A stretch of 52,257 nucleotides of DNA from Phoronis australis (GCA_002633005.1 NMRA01000620.1:146520-198776); one strand, 5' to 3'. Shown: positions 36,901 to 48,790, counted from the first letter of the stretch. The notes: generated by a model not told the origin, from the sequence alone. Program-made: numbers and translations.

Positions 36901-39900
36901 GTATCCTGACCAAAGTCACTTGTAATCTGCAGACATTTTACTTGTTCAGTCTCTTATTGTTCCAGAGCACGGCCTTGATGACAATCGGCTCCGCGTTGCC
37001 CGACCTTTTGCAAATCACCGACTCGGCGACATCCCAAGCATCAACTGTTCTTCTTCTGTGGTCTGCAGGGCTGCTTATGGGAACTGTGTCTTCGAAATAT
37101 TTCTTGGCAATGGACAGCACCCTTTTGATGACATTGGATTTGGTCTTGTTGGGAATCACTACCGCTGTGATCCCGCTTTCTTCTTCAATATACCTCATGG
37201 TTGCAATAATTACAATCCATGCTTTCGTTGCGGGGATATCGGGCGTGGGTAAGTTAAACGTAATCACTTTAGTTTTCTTATTCATTCGGACCGACGCCAT
37301 GCGCGTAATATGTGAAAAGTAAGCCATTCAGGAGTGGTCGATAAGTCAAGAATGTATTCGCTCGAACAACAAAACCAGTTTTCCAGCAGACTACATATTC
37401 GTGTGCGTACAAAGGTGCAGCAAAAACAACAGAGTACGAACATAGTAAGACTGGTGGTACAATGGGAAGGCGGGCTATGCACAGGGTATTTACTGGGAAG
37501 TGGGGGCGCACGTTCAGAGGTCAGTGGATGGAACAAACGGTGTTGAGAATGTAGAGTCTTTGATTTATTACCATCGCAAAAATGGCCGTGAATATCAAAT
37601 TTTACAGTGAATGTTTTAAGCACTTCTATAAGGAGTTAATTAAACAATGGTTAGAAAATGCAAGTTGAGGAACGGGTTGAGTTTAACATGAAACATAACT
37701 CCATTTTTCCTGCAGGCATATACCGTGTTATGTAAGTACCGTGGAACCAAATTGTATTTTTTATAAATACGAGAAGATGAATCCATGCAATATGTTTGAT
37801 AACCAGCAGTAATTAACTACCGTTAATCTTCCAATCAAAGTCGGGTAATATGGCTAATTGCAATTCTTAATATGCAATGAGGATTATGAAATTGTTCATT
37901 CTCCGTCATAGAGTGATCTTCACCATTTTGGGTATGTTACGTTTAGGCTTACAGTTTCTGGGACTTCACGCACTCTCTCCAAACCATTTTCGATAGCTAA
38001 GAGCAGTTTCTCAGATGATCCTGGACAACGGGCATTGTCAACTGGCGGTGCTTTCAACATTTTGTGTAGAAATCGCCTTAAGCAAGTGGATGCTCGTATT
38101 TGAAAAACAAGTGTTCATTATTAGTTCTCACCACCACATTTTTCCAAAGTACACCTGTACCCTTACGTGAGAATATTGAATGGCTTTGACGAATGCAGAC
38201 TACACAACTCCTTCCTGTGTTATGTTGTGTTGGTTGTCTTTATATCTTATTCTTTTCATTAAAGAATTTTGACTGAGATTCTACTCCATATATTCTGAGG
38301 AAAATCTCAAACTGTTTTACAGTTGACATATTTATATTTTTTACAGTTTAAATGAATAAATACATTTTGTTCTCACCTCAGCATTGCAAAAGCTGAGTAT
38401 TCGATAATCCGGAGAATTTTGGAGGATTTTTTACTATCAAATAATTTAGTTCTCTGTTCTAAGGAGGGACTCGTATCAAACTCTGATTTTAGTTAGAACT
38501 GCCAAGTTATTTTTATTGATTCAGTTTTATCTCACCTGAACTTAAGCTGTTTGTTTAGGTGTATTAGACGAACACCGTTTGTATTCAAAATGTATATATC
38601 AACTGAAAACCTTGATCGGAATTGTAAGATTCATCAGGATCCACTGATACAGACTCACTTTCAATGAAGGAAATTATTATCAAGTTTGTAACGTAACTAT
38701 GACAAGATGTCCACGTGGCATTATCAGCAATCGCTGAAGTGACCCTGGCCTTTTACGCACCAACGGAAGGCCTAGACGGGGCATCTGCAGAGGTTGAAGA
38801 GTTACTAGGGCTATTGATCATTTGACAAAAATATTTTAATTTAGTTGTTTTCGGCTCGAGACTGCGTTCTTCGGAAAAAAAACGATCGGCTACAACAATC
38901 CAAATTTTTAAGCCCGGTCTCTACGAACAGTGAACTTTCAGTTGTTTCCGAGCTCAGAACTCACACAGAAGTAGCACTGAGCTAAAAATTAAGGTTAATT
39001 TACAAGTGATCTCAATCAAAATGTTTAAATTTGAGAAAATGCTCACCGAAAGCACATTGTAGCTGATATCAGTTTTATAATGGCGTCGGTAAAGACGTGA
39101 GGATGGCGTGATTGGTTGCAAAATGTGACAGTGTGGCCAAGTAGTCGGTGGTGCTGGTTACGATAATTATCGACACTCGGTGGTCAGTCTACTGCGTCAC
39201 GTGAGATGTCGAGAATGTACGTTAACAGTACACATTCTAAACACGCAAGGAAGTATATGTCCTAAATTTGAGTACTTTTATATTTTGCAGGATTTTTAGT
39301 TATTTTAGTTGAAGTTGGTGAAAGGCATCGAACACAGCTCGTACAAGCAGACTACGCCTTCAGGTTTGTTGGACCCTTAGTTGGCACATTGATTGTGCGG
39401 CCATTCCAGTCAAAAGAAATAGGCGGAACCCAGTCGTGGAATGAGACGTCTATGTCTTATTTTCCCAACGATAACTCGACTTCTCTATGTACGCTTAACT
39501 GTAGTCTATCAGGTTCACGTCACTGGACTGAGTCTCATATTCTTTACGGATACGTAATACTTGGCTGTGCGTGTTTTATACCAGCTCTCTGTTTTTTCAC
39601 TATATATTTCACGAAACCACCCAAAGATGAGGACACTGCCACAGGAAAATCAAAAGCACAAGAGTCAAGACCATTAAAACAAGTATTCCATAATCGAAAA
39701 ATTATCGCAATGGCTGTTTTAATGTTTTCGGTAGGCTTATGTTTTAATGCATCTCAGAAAGCGTACTTAGATCTTTTCACTACGTTTTGCATTGAGTCCA
39801 AGGCAGACGTCACAAAGTCAGAAGCAGTCCTTATGATGTCAGTTTGCTATGGCGCGTTTACTTTCGGATGTATTATTGCTCTTTGGTTTTCTAAATTGAT

Positions 39901-40321
39901 CGATCCATTTGTAATTATTTTTGTCAACGTTACGGTCTTGGCAGTTGTATTTCTGGTGCTGTGTTTTGCCGCCGAACGAAGCACGTTTCTTCTGTGGTTT
40001 TCATCCGTGTGCATTGGTCTTTGCTGTTGCCCCGTGCTTGCTTCCTCAATCAGTTTTTCTCTAGCGTGCATAGCGGATGACTCAGTCATGGTGAACATTT
40101 GTGTAGCAGGCCAGATAGCGGGAACCATGGTATTGCCACCGACAATACCGCTCACGTTTGGTACAATCGGACCTATGGCACTGATGTACTTTTGTTTTGG
40201 CGGCATGTTTATTGCGGTATTGCTCTTATTCCCGCTGTATCTTTTGATGAAATATTCAGCACAGGTCAAGGAATCAATGGACGAAGAAATGGTCACAATC
40301 TTGGACAGAAGTAAATATTGA
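30863..40321 (+). CDS. MFSD4-type major facilitator transporter, complete three-coding-exon gene
   Basis: The gene joins 30863-30964, 36966-37248 and 39291-40321 and encodes 471 residues. Twelve membrane helices are visible, roughly at 20-48, 60-82, 86-105, 109-135, 148-165, 212-236, 266-290, 305-328, 333-354, 360-386, 391-415 and 422-448. Between helices 5 and 6 an outside loop has three N-glycosylation sequons (N179, N190, N198). Between helices 6 and 7 there is a polar cytoplasmic loop. The best family match is MFSD4 (MFSD4A / MFSD4B, the latter known as sodium-dependent glucose transporter 1), from the PLVGTLIVRPF segment after helix 5, the FVNVTVLAVVFLVLC helix and the AGTMVLP segment. 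The TGG.N-type motif usual after helix 4 in that family is not kept. Substrate cannot be inferred. Location is presumably the plasma membrane. Confidence 0.8.
33828..33867 (+). repeat. Tandem pair of TTGCATGATAATAACCC words
   Basis: ATATTGCATGATAACAACCC and ATATTGCATGATAATAACCC are adjacent here. A third copy occurs at 34719-34738. The three copies bracket the SINE head and the palindromic MITE and are probably part of the same composite repeat. Confidence 0.6.
33922..33943. repeat. Perfect 22-bp palindrome
   Basis: GTTATCTCAC followed by TAGTGAGATAAC forms two exactly complementary 11-base arms with no spacer. It directly abuts the 3' side of the tRNA-derived segment on the minus strand. 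It could be the tail structure of the SINE or the end of a palindromic MITE; the latter also starts GTTATC. Confidence 0.8.
33944..34030 (-). mobile_element. tRNA-derived SINE head (RNA polymerase III A and B boxes)
   Basis: On the minus strand there is an A box TGGTGTAGTGG (34020-34010) and a perfect B box GGTTCGACTCC (33976-33966). Their outer spacing is the 54-55 nt found in real tRNAs. The expected acceptor stem (CGCCGCA with the 3' end) does not pair and the T stem is short. It is therefore not a working tRNA gene but the head of a tRNA-derived SINE or a tRNA pseudogene. It lies in intron 1 of the transporter gene, in the opposite orientation. Confidence 0.75.
34589..34682. mobile_element. 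94-bp palindromic MITE
   Basis: The two halves, from GTTATCCCCCTCGTGGATTT and GTTATCTAGAGCCCGAGTGG (reverse strand), are complementary with few mismatches. They meet at GGGGC-TAAC-GCCCC (about 34627-34640). The DNA or its RNA could fold into one long hairpin. Similar GATAAT..CCCTCGGGGC palindromes are widespread as foldback MITEs in animal genomes (from memory). A further GGGAGATAACGAC lies just outside. Confidence 0.75.
36966..37248 (+). CDS. MFSD4-type transporter, second coding exon
   Basis: The acceptor TCTTATTGTTCCAG precedes codon AGC (phase 0) and the donor GGCGTGG|GTAAGT follows (phase 1). It encodes residues 35-128 plus one base: the end of helix 1 (STALMTIGSALPDLLQ), helix 2 (STVLLLWSAGLLMGTV), helix 3 (LLMTLDLVLLGITTAVIPL) and helix 4 (YLMVAIITIHAFVAGISGV). 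The reading frame continues open 5' and 3' of the splice sites, so the exon limits rest on the splice signals and matching phases. Confidence 0.85.
37249..39290 (+). other. Intron 2 of the transporter gene (2.0 kb)
   Basis: GTAAGT at the 5' end and TTTATATTTTGCAG at the 3' end. No coding exon was seen inside: the joined residues on either side align directly with the family over helices 4 and 5. The frames at 37278-37623 overlap the exon end and have no features. Confidence 0.7.
39291..40321 (+). CDS. MFSD4-type transporter, last coding exon
   Basis: It begins in phase 1 after TTTTGCAG (G|GA restores a glycine codon) and ends at TGA 40319-40321. It encodes residues 129-471: VILVEVGERHRTQLVQADYA and FRFVGPLVGTLIVRPF (helix 5), then the glycosylation loop and helices 6 to 12. 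Unusual is a CCCP cysteine cluster in helix 10 (IGLCCCPVLASS). The tail is short and acidic (MDEEMVTILDRSKY). The long open frame on the opposite strand (39847-40386) is its shadow. Confidence 0.9.
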
Positions 40322-40653
40322 AGAGTCAAGTAACGGGTTAAATTTTGGTGTTTGTGTCCACAAAAGTGATTATACGAGCTTTCCAATACAACATCTTGAA
40401 CAAAACTTTATTTCATTAACTCGTTATCTATATTTCGCCCTGTTTAGCTGGGAAAAGAATGAACGTCGACATAAAGTGATGGTATTCCGTTTCCTTTTCT
40501 ACAGGCATCTCAGAGAATGCATATTTGCGCCATTTTCGAAAACGAAATTTTATGTTTAGCCAATCCCTACAGTATAAACTCTGTCGTATTTTCTTGTGGT
40601 AACGCAAAGTGAATCGTATCTTTATAAGAAATATCATGAGTGCGATTGATGAG

Positions 40654-40659
40654 AATAAA
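40654..40659 (+). terminator. Candidate polyadenylation signal AATAAA
   Basis: First AATAAA on the plus strand after the transporter stop codon, giving a 3' untranslated region of about 350 nt. Judged by sequence only. Confidence 0.4.
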
Positions 40660-43600
40660 AGAGCAAATCAGATTTTCGTACTTAGCCTACTACTGTGCAA
40701 AAGTTAGATTTAACATTTTTACACTTTTATATTTTAATTCATTATTTTACTCTTTTTATTTGGTCAATCAATATCATTCACAAAAACGCACAGGCAGTAA
40801 TTTTCTCACCGCAAGTCAACGCCGGAAATAATTGCTCCTCCGCCATTGGTTACTTGGCGCCTCCGACACATCTCAACCATAGCTGGCAGCACTGAAATAA
40901 TCCTGGGGGCTAAATCCCCCAGCCCCCTATGGTGCGCCGCCCATAAAGATTATTGTTCAAAAGGGGTAAAATACATAAACGACCGTCCCATACCTGACAC
41001 TGAATAATAACAACAAACGGACAAAATCGGCGACAATGAAGCATGAATCACGATGAAATGTCCAATATTCAACTGAGAATTACACTGATTTTATGTCAGA
41101 CAATACTTCAACAGTTGTTCGGAGCTTTTTTATAAAAGTCTTCAATTTTCTTAAGTGAATGTGCTTTTCTTTTGCTTTTATTTTCGTGAAAATCTGCGAG
41201 ACCAATTATCGTCGACCTCTTTGTTCCACCACGTGACGGCAGTTAAGTCTTTACGGAAAGTCACTCAGCGACGTATTAAGATTATGAACTATGCCACAGG
41301 TCGTGGGTCGACGGGGTCGTGGGTTGTCGGCCGAGAGGGTTGTACATGTACGTCGAGCGGGTCGTGGGTCGAGGGGTGTGGGGGTCGAGGGGGTTTTAGA
41401 ACAATCCTGATCACAGTCATAATTAAGTCGGTTCAGCATTTTTGATGACAGCATTGGAGAACACTGCACGTTGCAAAAAGCCTAATATACATATACATGT
41501 ATGACGTTTGTGTTCTAGTTTCGCACTCTTCAAGGTGATCAATTCAAACACCAGCACTTTCCATTCTTACAGTGGCACTCAGTAACCGATCAGTCTATGC
41601 GGACAGCTTGACGCAGCCAGCGCAAAGAATTTTGGTATGACACCGACAATTCATTAAATTCATTTGCAATATTCTTCGATGTATCAAAGGTTTTTGATGC
41701 TTCGCATGTCCAAATGATGCTTTTCATGGAGTTTGAACATACCAACCAGCTAAAACTGCATTGTGATGGTGATGTAGTAACATACATGTACATGTAATGT
41801 CTGAAATCATACCTCGTACATGTCACAACAAATTAATCAGCCATTTTTGAAAACATTTTAGGAGAAACTATTAATTAATCTGAAATTAACTAACTTTTGA
41901 CCCAGATATCAACGTGTTGAGAGTATTATTATAGATTATGTTGATATTCTCCACAGACAGGTTGCATGAGTTTCACCGATAAAATAAAAAAACAAAGTCA
42001 GTATATACATAAGTTAAATTTTGTTACTGAAATTTTAACAAGAAAATGCAGAAAACAACTGGAGAGTGCTTAAAGGGGCTTTAACTCAAAGTTTGAGGCT
42101 ACTGACAACGGTCTCAGAAAATTTGTAAAATTGTCCGAGTTTGCTGTACGATCCCCGGGGTTACTGCTTTAAGAGTCGAAGTTTGTGTTTTTCGGGCTCG
42201 TTAGCTGTTTTGAGAGTGTGAGACCCTCTTTTCGACTCCGGGATATCTGTTTTACTCCGGAGTTCCTGTTTCGAATAACTTCCTTCTGAACATGACAAAA
42301 AGTCATTGGAATCACCCGTCACATGTAGCTGAAATTTTGCCAGGAGAATCATATCCACCTCAAACGACACTATCCTTCATAATACACTCATGGATCTATC
42401 TATTATTATGCACCCCTGAAATTTCATTTGAAGCAATTGCAAACACGTCAGCTTAAAGTGACCTCTTTTGGTAACAGCAATTATCCGTGTAAATTAGGCT
42501 CTGATATTTGATACTGTGTGGGCAAGTGTAATATTTATCCCCTTATCCAAAAATAAAATTTGATAAGTTTCAATGAAATGATATTACCCCCTACGTGGGG
42601 ATAGTCGTTTTGTTTTACCACCTAATCTAAGTACCCAAACTCAAACTAAGACACTGGTAAAAATATAGCAAGCTGGCTGTAACAGAATTTGTAGGCGGTT
42701 AATAAAAGTTACAATAATAAAGGTCCGAAATCTGGTCCTTTTTGATGTTATGTATAGAATTTCAACTGAAAATTCACATTTCAGGTGTCAAGTACTGGTT
42801 GTAATTGCTCAGTAACATCAAATGCAAACATTGACTGGGAGCTTTTAAATAGTAGTAGAACAATTATTTAGCGTGCAGAATTATCTTGTTTACAATTCCT
42901 CTGTTCATTGTATCAGGGTTGTCATCACACTCTCAGTGCAGAGGGTATTTTCAGCAAGTGACACCATGTGGCGCTACAGTAGTAGAACTTCCTGTTCACA
43001 TGAAGAGATTTTTAAACAAGTGGCAAGCTGCATTAGACTACAGTAGAGTATGTACAATGAACCTGCAATGTGAGTGAGCCAGTTTTTGAATACGAACTCA
43101 CCCTGACCAGAGTTGGAGTGTTTGGTATATTGCTCGGTGCACGTATTCACTTCCCTGGTTGAATGAAATGCTTTCTAAGGCATTGATAGACATACGTGTG
43201 ATCTAGTAAGGGAATCTGCAATTGGTGACATTGCTCGACAGTGGTTGTCTTCCCCAGATGCATTTGGAGCATCAGCACATTCATCGGCTTCTTATGAGAG
43301 AACGTCTAATGAAACTGAGTCTACGTTGGCGCTACACAAAGGCAAATGGGGGTCCAGATTTCCTTCTTACGTGAAAGCGTTGTTAACGGAAAGTTTGCAG
43401 CTGCCTTTTTGCAAGATCAGCATGAAAACGAGGCTTGTGTCAGAAAACAAACAAGGGTGACTAGGGGAAGACCAAGCATATCCATTTAGAAAAATATGAT
43501 TTTGTTATACATGTACATTTGAAGAAAATCTGAATTTTTTTTGTAAACATTGGGGTATTGTTCGAGTGTCTGGAAAAGCTGTACCCTTTGCTCCCCGCAT

Positions 43601-45439
43601 ACCATGAAAGCAATGAAAACATGAGCATATGTCTGAGTGTCTCCATGGGAACACAGAGGTGAAATATTATTAAAATGATATCTAAATTTCTCGTTGTTTA
43701 GGAATAGACCGCATCTTGATCTGTGTAGGATTATTTCATGGTTGCAGGGAAGTTGAAATGATGTCAATGGGACTGGCAAGTCTTGAGTAGTGGTATGTAG
43801 TCTAACGTTATTTTTGAGAGTAACAATTGAAATGCTTTGTTTATTTTGGATGGTAAGGAATTCCAGTTGTCAATCCAAGTTAATACCGTAGATCTCCTGA
43901 ACGCTTGGCTGAGGGAGGATGGTATAGTGTACATGTATATATTACTTCGCCGCAGTCCACAGACCGTTGTGTTGAGCTGTGTTTACCTAATGTCTGTCAT
44001 GAACTGAGTCGTTAATAAAAGTGTCGTTCATGAATTGTTTTCTCTTGACTTTGAATGCATGCCTTTTCATACCATTGATGATCGCGCTTTTAGAATAATT
44101 TAACGTTGGGTTGACTGTCGACCGGTGTGCATGGACATCAAAATCCCTAGCAACCTGCGGGGATATTGCAATGTGAACGCAAAACTGCAATAAGTTTTGA
44201 CAGAGTTAAAGATTTTTTGCGCTTAACAGAGGGTCATGACCCTAGGTGCCCCCTTCATATACCAATGTCTATCACAGCGAAAATAAGAAAACGAGTAAGG
44301 CAGATTCGGCTGGTAGTCGCGTCCAAAGTCTCCATGTAAACGAACAGCGACGCCATGTATCATTTAGACGAAGCATGCATGCCAGTCACAATTTATGTAC
44401 ACAATTTTTTGTAATATGCAATAATCATCAGTGTGACTTTGTGAGAATGGCAATTAGTAGTGCTGCCTGCTTTTTTTCTCTAAAATACGAGCATTACGTC
44501 GTTTTGCAAGCTAATTACACGTTTCAAGAGGCCCCCTATTGGTGGTTAAGGCAACAGAGAACACGAAAACAGTACAAAGTGCAGTTCTTGTAATGCGTCG
44601 TAACCAACAACAACGGGAGAGACAAGAACAATTTTTAGATTAAGAAGAGGTTAGGAATGACTAAACAAATTATTATCAGTTGTTGGCTATGAAAAAACTA
44701 AACATTCAAGTTGTCCGCTAACTCTCACTGATTACTGGAAAGCATAATACTTGTATAACCTTACTTGCATATCAGTTTCGTAAAAGACGCTTCAGATTTT
44801 TTTGCTAAAGGCGTAGCACTTGAATGAGCTTCAGAGTCAAATTTTCTCATGGGACGAGAGTCCCGAGATATGCGGACTACGTTCAATCAGCCTTGGCTGG
44901 CGTCAGCTCTTCAGATTGAGCTCGATCTATCAGTGGGAGACCTTTCAGATGTCTAATTAGGTTGTGCGTGTACAGTGGCAAATTTTAAATTCGCTTCCGC
45001 GGCCAAGTTGTTTGGAAAGGAAATGCGTTTCAGCAACTTCGAATGAACAAAGTTGTCCAACTATGATTTGAAGAGTGAAAGCCACGGTATTAGCCAAATG
45101 CTTTCTGCTAGTAAGTTGATTTGTGGAGGAACTTGACTCCCCGGGCTTTCTCTTTGCGCAGTTGACTTGGACCCGTTCCAGTGAAGGCAGTGAAAACTGA
45201 TGCGATTACATATGTAAATACGTCATTAAATAATTGTGTAAGACGATTGTCTGTGGGTTTGTTTAAAAGGTAGCTATGCTTTGAGATTGTGCGTAGATGG
45301 AGAGTGAATAATGAAATCCAGTAATTATTTTATTATATGATAACCCCTAATTAGACAAAAGAAACCTATTGTTAATTATATGTAAGTAATCAACTACAAA
45401 GAGTAACTACACTAGCGAATTACTTTAATCAAACAACCA
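40660..45439. other. Intergenic region, no confirmed gene
   Basis: It contains a short hairpin at 40903-40922 (CTGGGGG-CTAAAT-CCCCCAG) and a GTCGTGGGTCG-rich patch at 41298-41397. There is also a protein-like frame at about 42905-43077 (SHSQCRGYFQQVTPCGATVV, then a donor-like GTGAGT) that I do not recognise. Another frame at 44246-44593 (115 codons) shows no family features. Confidence 0.4.
41298..41397. repeat. GGGTCG-rich low-complexity patch
   Basis: Repeated GTCGTGGGTCG and GGTCGAGGGG words give a G-rich, C-poor plus strand over about 100 bp, interrupted by TTGTACATGTACG. Several GGG runs could allow G-quadruplex formation. Confidence 0.6.
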
Positions 45440-47522
45440 AAACGATCAAATGTCTTATCTGCTATCCAAGCTAGGACTCTCTACTTGTTGGATGTCTGTC
45501 CTGTTGGTGAATCTTCGAACTGCACACACACTGTATAGCGACAGTGTACACTTGCTGGTCACCGTCTTTGGTGATTCAACACTTTCAGGCAATTTCTTCT
45601 ACCCGCGATTCTTCTTGCTGGTCACAGTCTCTGGCTAATGACGCAACACTTCAGGTAGTACCTTACTACCCACAATACAAGTGACAAGCTCTTAGTTAAC
45701 TTCCTGTTCGTTAACCCTTGCCCTTGCCAAGATCCTTTCTAGAATCTTCCACGAGATGGCTCTGTCGTACAATTGCTTCCGTACACCGTAGCAAGTCTTT
45801 ATGCTTCAACTACTATAGCGCATCTAATTATCTTGTTGATTTCAGCCCATAATATAACATACTACTTATTTAGTGATTGGCTAATAAAAACCACATGATC
45901 ATATCCACTCATATTATTGGCTGTTACGATTTGTTCTCAGAATTTTCTAGAATCTCTAGAGTACTTTGACCCCAGAACCCAAAGTTGTAAACACCATCTA
46001 AAAATAGATTTTGACGTTAAAATACATGTCAACAAGTCTGACCCCATGATTGAAAAGTACATATGCACAAATTTTGGGCAACTTAAAATGGATCTATTCT
46101 TACTAATTACATAATCAATATTTATTCTGACAAATTGAATAGGCACAAAACCGTCACCCAGACAGAGATTGCGCAACTCAAAGCTGCTCACAAGAAAACT
46201 TGACAATGAGTACGGAGAGACGCGAAATGTATGACAAAGGGTAGAGCCTGCTGTAATGCAATACCTTTTGAATATCAGTGGAAGATGAACGGTGGCTTTT
46301 TGACAAGACAACGTGTAAAATCCAAACTTGAGACACCGTTTCAGCATAAAAAGGTGAGCGATGATCTTATGGTAAATTTAACAACTTTGCCAAAATGGTG
46401 ACTGGCCGTCTTCCTGTAGGAGACAAAGCCTCTCAATATAATGTACAGCATGTGTATGAATGTATCCGTCTAAGAGAAGGGCTGTCGAATACATACTAGT
46501 ACCTAGGTCTTCAGAAAAATGTTTCTAACGCACAAACCATTAATAAGTTGGCGAGTGCTATATGCTGTCTACAAGCCAATGGTTTGACTGGTTATCGGGC
46601 TTATATTTGCACCTTGTTTGATTGAATAGGGATCTTTGGCCATCATGCCAGTGTCCACTGTGAAGGACTGTCATTCATTCCACCATATATTTTGCCAAGG
46701 TTCATCTTGGAGAAATAAAGCTTAACGCATGCACATGTACGGTGCATTAGGCGAATATGTCGAATTTGAAAACTCAACTAGTGGAGGTAGCCGTTAACGT
46801 ATTTTTATTCTTACGCACATCTCAGCCATTTACCCAGGTTCATGTTGAGAAAGTCGAGACAGCGTCGTGCCGAGCGTGGACTTCCTCTCGAGATTTGGTT
46901 GGCTCATGTTACGAATTAACCTAAGGCTTACCTGACTTCACTGAAACACAGTTTCTTCCCATTTTTGTGTTATCGTTCGGAGAATTAGTCTTTATTTAAA
47001 CAAAAGTCCATAACTGATTACTTGCAAGAATTCGCCATTATGTCTGAAAACGAGGTGATGTGTCCAAACTGAAACAGTTTTTCATGTTTGGAACACGCGC
47101 GCTTTCACATTTGCATTGTTAAAAACGATACTAAAACGAGACATTTTGTGCTAAGCAACAATGCAAGACAATCATTTTTGCAGCGCCACCGAAGTGTGCA
47201 AGCAGTGAGCTCATTTTTGAAGCATCAAAACTGACCCATAAATAGTAGTAAAATTACATCTTGTACTGGATTTAGTCCGAGTCCTCCAGTAGACTGGTCC
47301 AAAACACATGGCTCACACGAAGCTGTTGCCAGTGTAATTGATATGGCCACAGGGAAAGTATTTGAGGACAACCTTGCGTAACCTGTCTGATGACGACTCA
47401 GTGTTCTGCGCACATCTTGAGTTTCAATATTTCGCTTAAAGGACTAATGTTTAGATGCGCATTGTTTGAATTGTACGATGGCAAAATTTGATTGTAATGC
47501 ATATTTTTGGCTTAACTTTCAG
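45440..47522. other. No confirmed gene; imperfect short tandem repeat at 45551-45670
   Basis: CTTGCTGGTCACCGTCTTTGG at 45551 is repeated as CTTGCTGGTCACAGTCTCTGG at 45614 (period 63), followed by related CAACACTTTCAGG / CAACACTTCAGG words. No protein is recognised in the rest, and no copy of the second transporter's upstream exon could be identified. Confidence 0.4.
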
Positions 47523-47654
47523 GCTAGCTAGATGTGCACTTCAGTGGATCAGGAAGATCATTGTACCCATAGTGAAGATGGTGACATCTCGCGTGGATAT
47601 AGTAGACTGGACACCTTCCTGATCTTCGCCATCTTCCTCGCTACCTTCACACGC
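47523..47654 (+). CDS. First coding exon of a second MFSD4-type transporter (ATG at 47532)
   Basis: An acceptor (GGCTTAACTTTCAG) is followed by nine bases and then ATG at 47532. The exon encodes 41 residues: MCTSVDQEDHCTHS, then EDGDISRGYSRLDTF and LIFAIFLATFTR, with donor CGC|GTAAGT in phase 0. It matches the exon at 30854-30964 in acceptor context, leader length, the EDGDISR.YSRL motif, helix 1 start and donor phase. It has seven extra N-terminal residues. No matching second exon appears in the remaining 4.6 kb. Since intron 1 of the first gene is 6 kb, the rest is probably beyond the window, although a solitary duplicated exon is possible. Confidence 0.75.
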
Positions 47655-48406
47655 GTAAGTACATGTAGAACTCATTATCGTTTAAATGACACATTACTTG
47701 ATAATAAGTCATAATTCTGATGAAGAAACATGAATGAAATATTTGTGTTGCTAAAATTTCTGTGAGCATGAGATTTATGCGCAAGACCGTTGGCCGTAGC
47801 CCACAAGAGATTGATAAAATTACTCTTGTGGTCATATTCGGTGGGCCGTTTTGTTTTGGTCTTCGTTGCGTTACAAATTGTCGCAATTTTGAAAATAGTC
47901 ACCGTGTTTAAACCTGCACGTTTTTGTTAAATTTGACATTGAAATTTCTTCGCTAATTCTATAAATTAGACGTGGAATAGAGCATAGTTAAAAGCAAAAA
48001 AAATAGTGTCAATAAAGAATAGCACTGCAAATAATATTTCAGAGGTTTTACAAGTCATAACAGACAACCCCTCAGTCATTTTTAGCAACTGATTCAACAA
48101 CCTGCTGTTTCTATAGCTGGCTCTCCATTGAATAACGCTGCAACTGTTGCTTCTATAATTGCAACGAAACTCAATTCTAACTCCAACTTCAGCTCAAATT
48201 TCAGTTGAATTTCAACGCAAACCAGATTCTTCAAAATGTATTCTGAACTCATGCCCTTTCATCACGAATATATTATATTCAAAATTAAGTATAACATACT
48301 TTCCTGTCTGTAGCTACTAAAATTGCGATTAAAAGAGAATGCCACCCGATTTAATTAGACATTTTTACCATCTTAATCGGTCTGTATCCACATAGCCTCG
48401 CATAGG
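47655..48406 (+). other. Probable intron of the second transporter, no other feature
   Basis: Starts GTAAGTACATG. AT-rich and without coding signals. Confidence 0.4.
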
Positions 48407-48790
48407 GTGGACCTTACCTTGCCGAGAGGTGTCGCGTTAACCTGTGAGGAAGTTGAGAAACGACGCATCGAAGTCAGTGGTTCATCTGCAGAGTTATTGC
48501 CGCTATGCATCATTCCCGTGAACTATGAAGCTGCGAAGAAAGCGGGTATATCGTTTTTTCGACTTCCTCGAGAGCCCGAAATGCTTAGGACGTGGCTCGC
48601 TGTAGTGAAGAATGAAAGGTACATGTACATGTACGCTGTTAATAGCAAGTATGAGGCCGTGAAACATATCAATGTCTGTGGCCGGCATTTCGTCGACAGT
48701 GATTTCTCTGACGAATGCCGGCTCACCAAAGAACTATCCATACGTTCCCTTGCCTGTGCATATTCACGGCGCATCTCTATTATTTCTTGA
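48407..48790 (+). pseudogene. THAP-like zinc-finger fragment, second zinc ligand missing
   Basis: A 127-codon open frame contains a C2CH THAP-like layout: LCIIPVNYEAAKKAGISFFR, LPREPEMLRTWLAVV and INVCGRHFVDSDF. The first cysteine (LC), the G.SFFRLP block, the tryptophan and the final C..H pair are present. Where a second cysteine is expected (C...C) there is valine (C-IIP-V). The spacer includes a MYMY stretch encoded by a TACATG microsatellite insertion (48619-48635). No in-frame ATG precedes the domain. An acceptor-like CCACATAG lies just upstream. It may be a decayed transposon-derived THAP domain, or an exon of a larger gene. Confidence 0.5.

Larger units (their letters stand above)
30965..36965 (+). 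other. Intron 1 of the transporter gene (6.0 kb)
   Basis: Flanked by GTAAGT and TTGTTCCAG. It carries the tRNA-derived SINE head, a perfect palindrome, a palindromic MITE and several unrecognised frames. The largest is 107 codons at 31565-31888 (charged, ending KKDWPV) and has no clear splice sites or family match. Confidence 0.7.

Noticed and set aside
36938-37327. 129-codon open frame on the minus strand
   Set aside because: Shadow of the second transporter exon.
39847-40386. 179-codon open frame on the minus strand
   Set aside because: It is the exact opposite strand of the last transporter exon, which has clear helices and splice support. The minus translation has no family features.
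44246-44593. 115-codon open frame as a gene
   Set aside because: Composition is ordinary, with no motif, signal peptide or splice context. This length is expected by chance in 52 kb.
45440-45960. A retrotransposon LTR
   Set aside because: The TG-start and short internal repeats suggested an LTR, but I found no matching CA end, no target duplication and no second copy.
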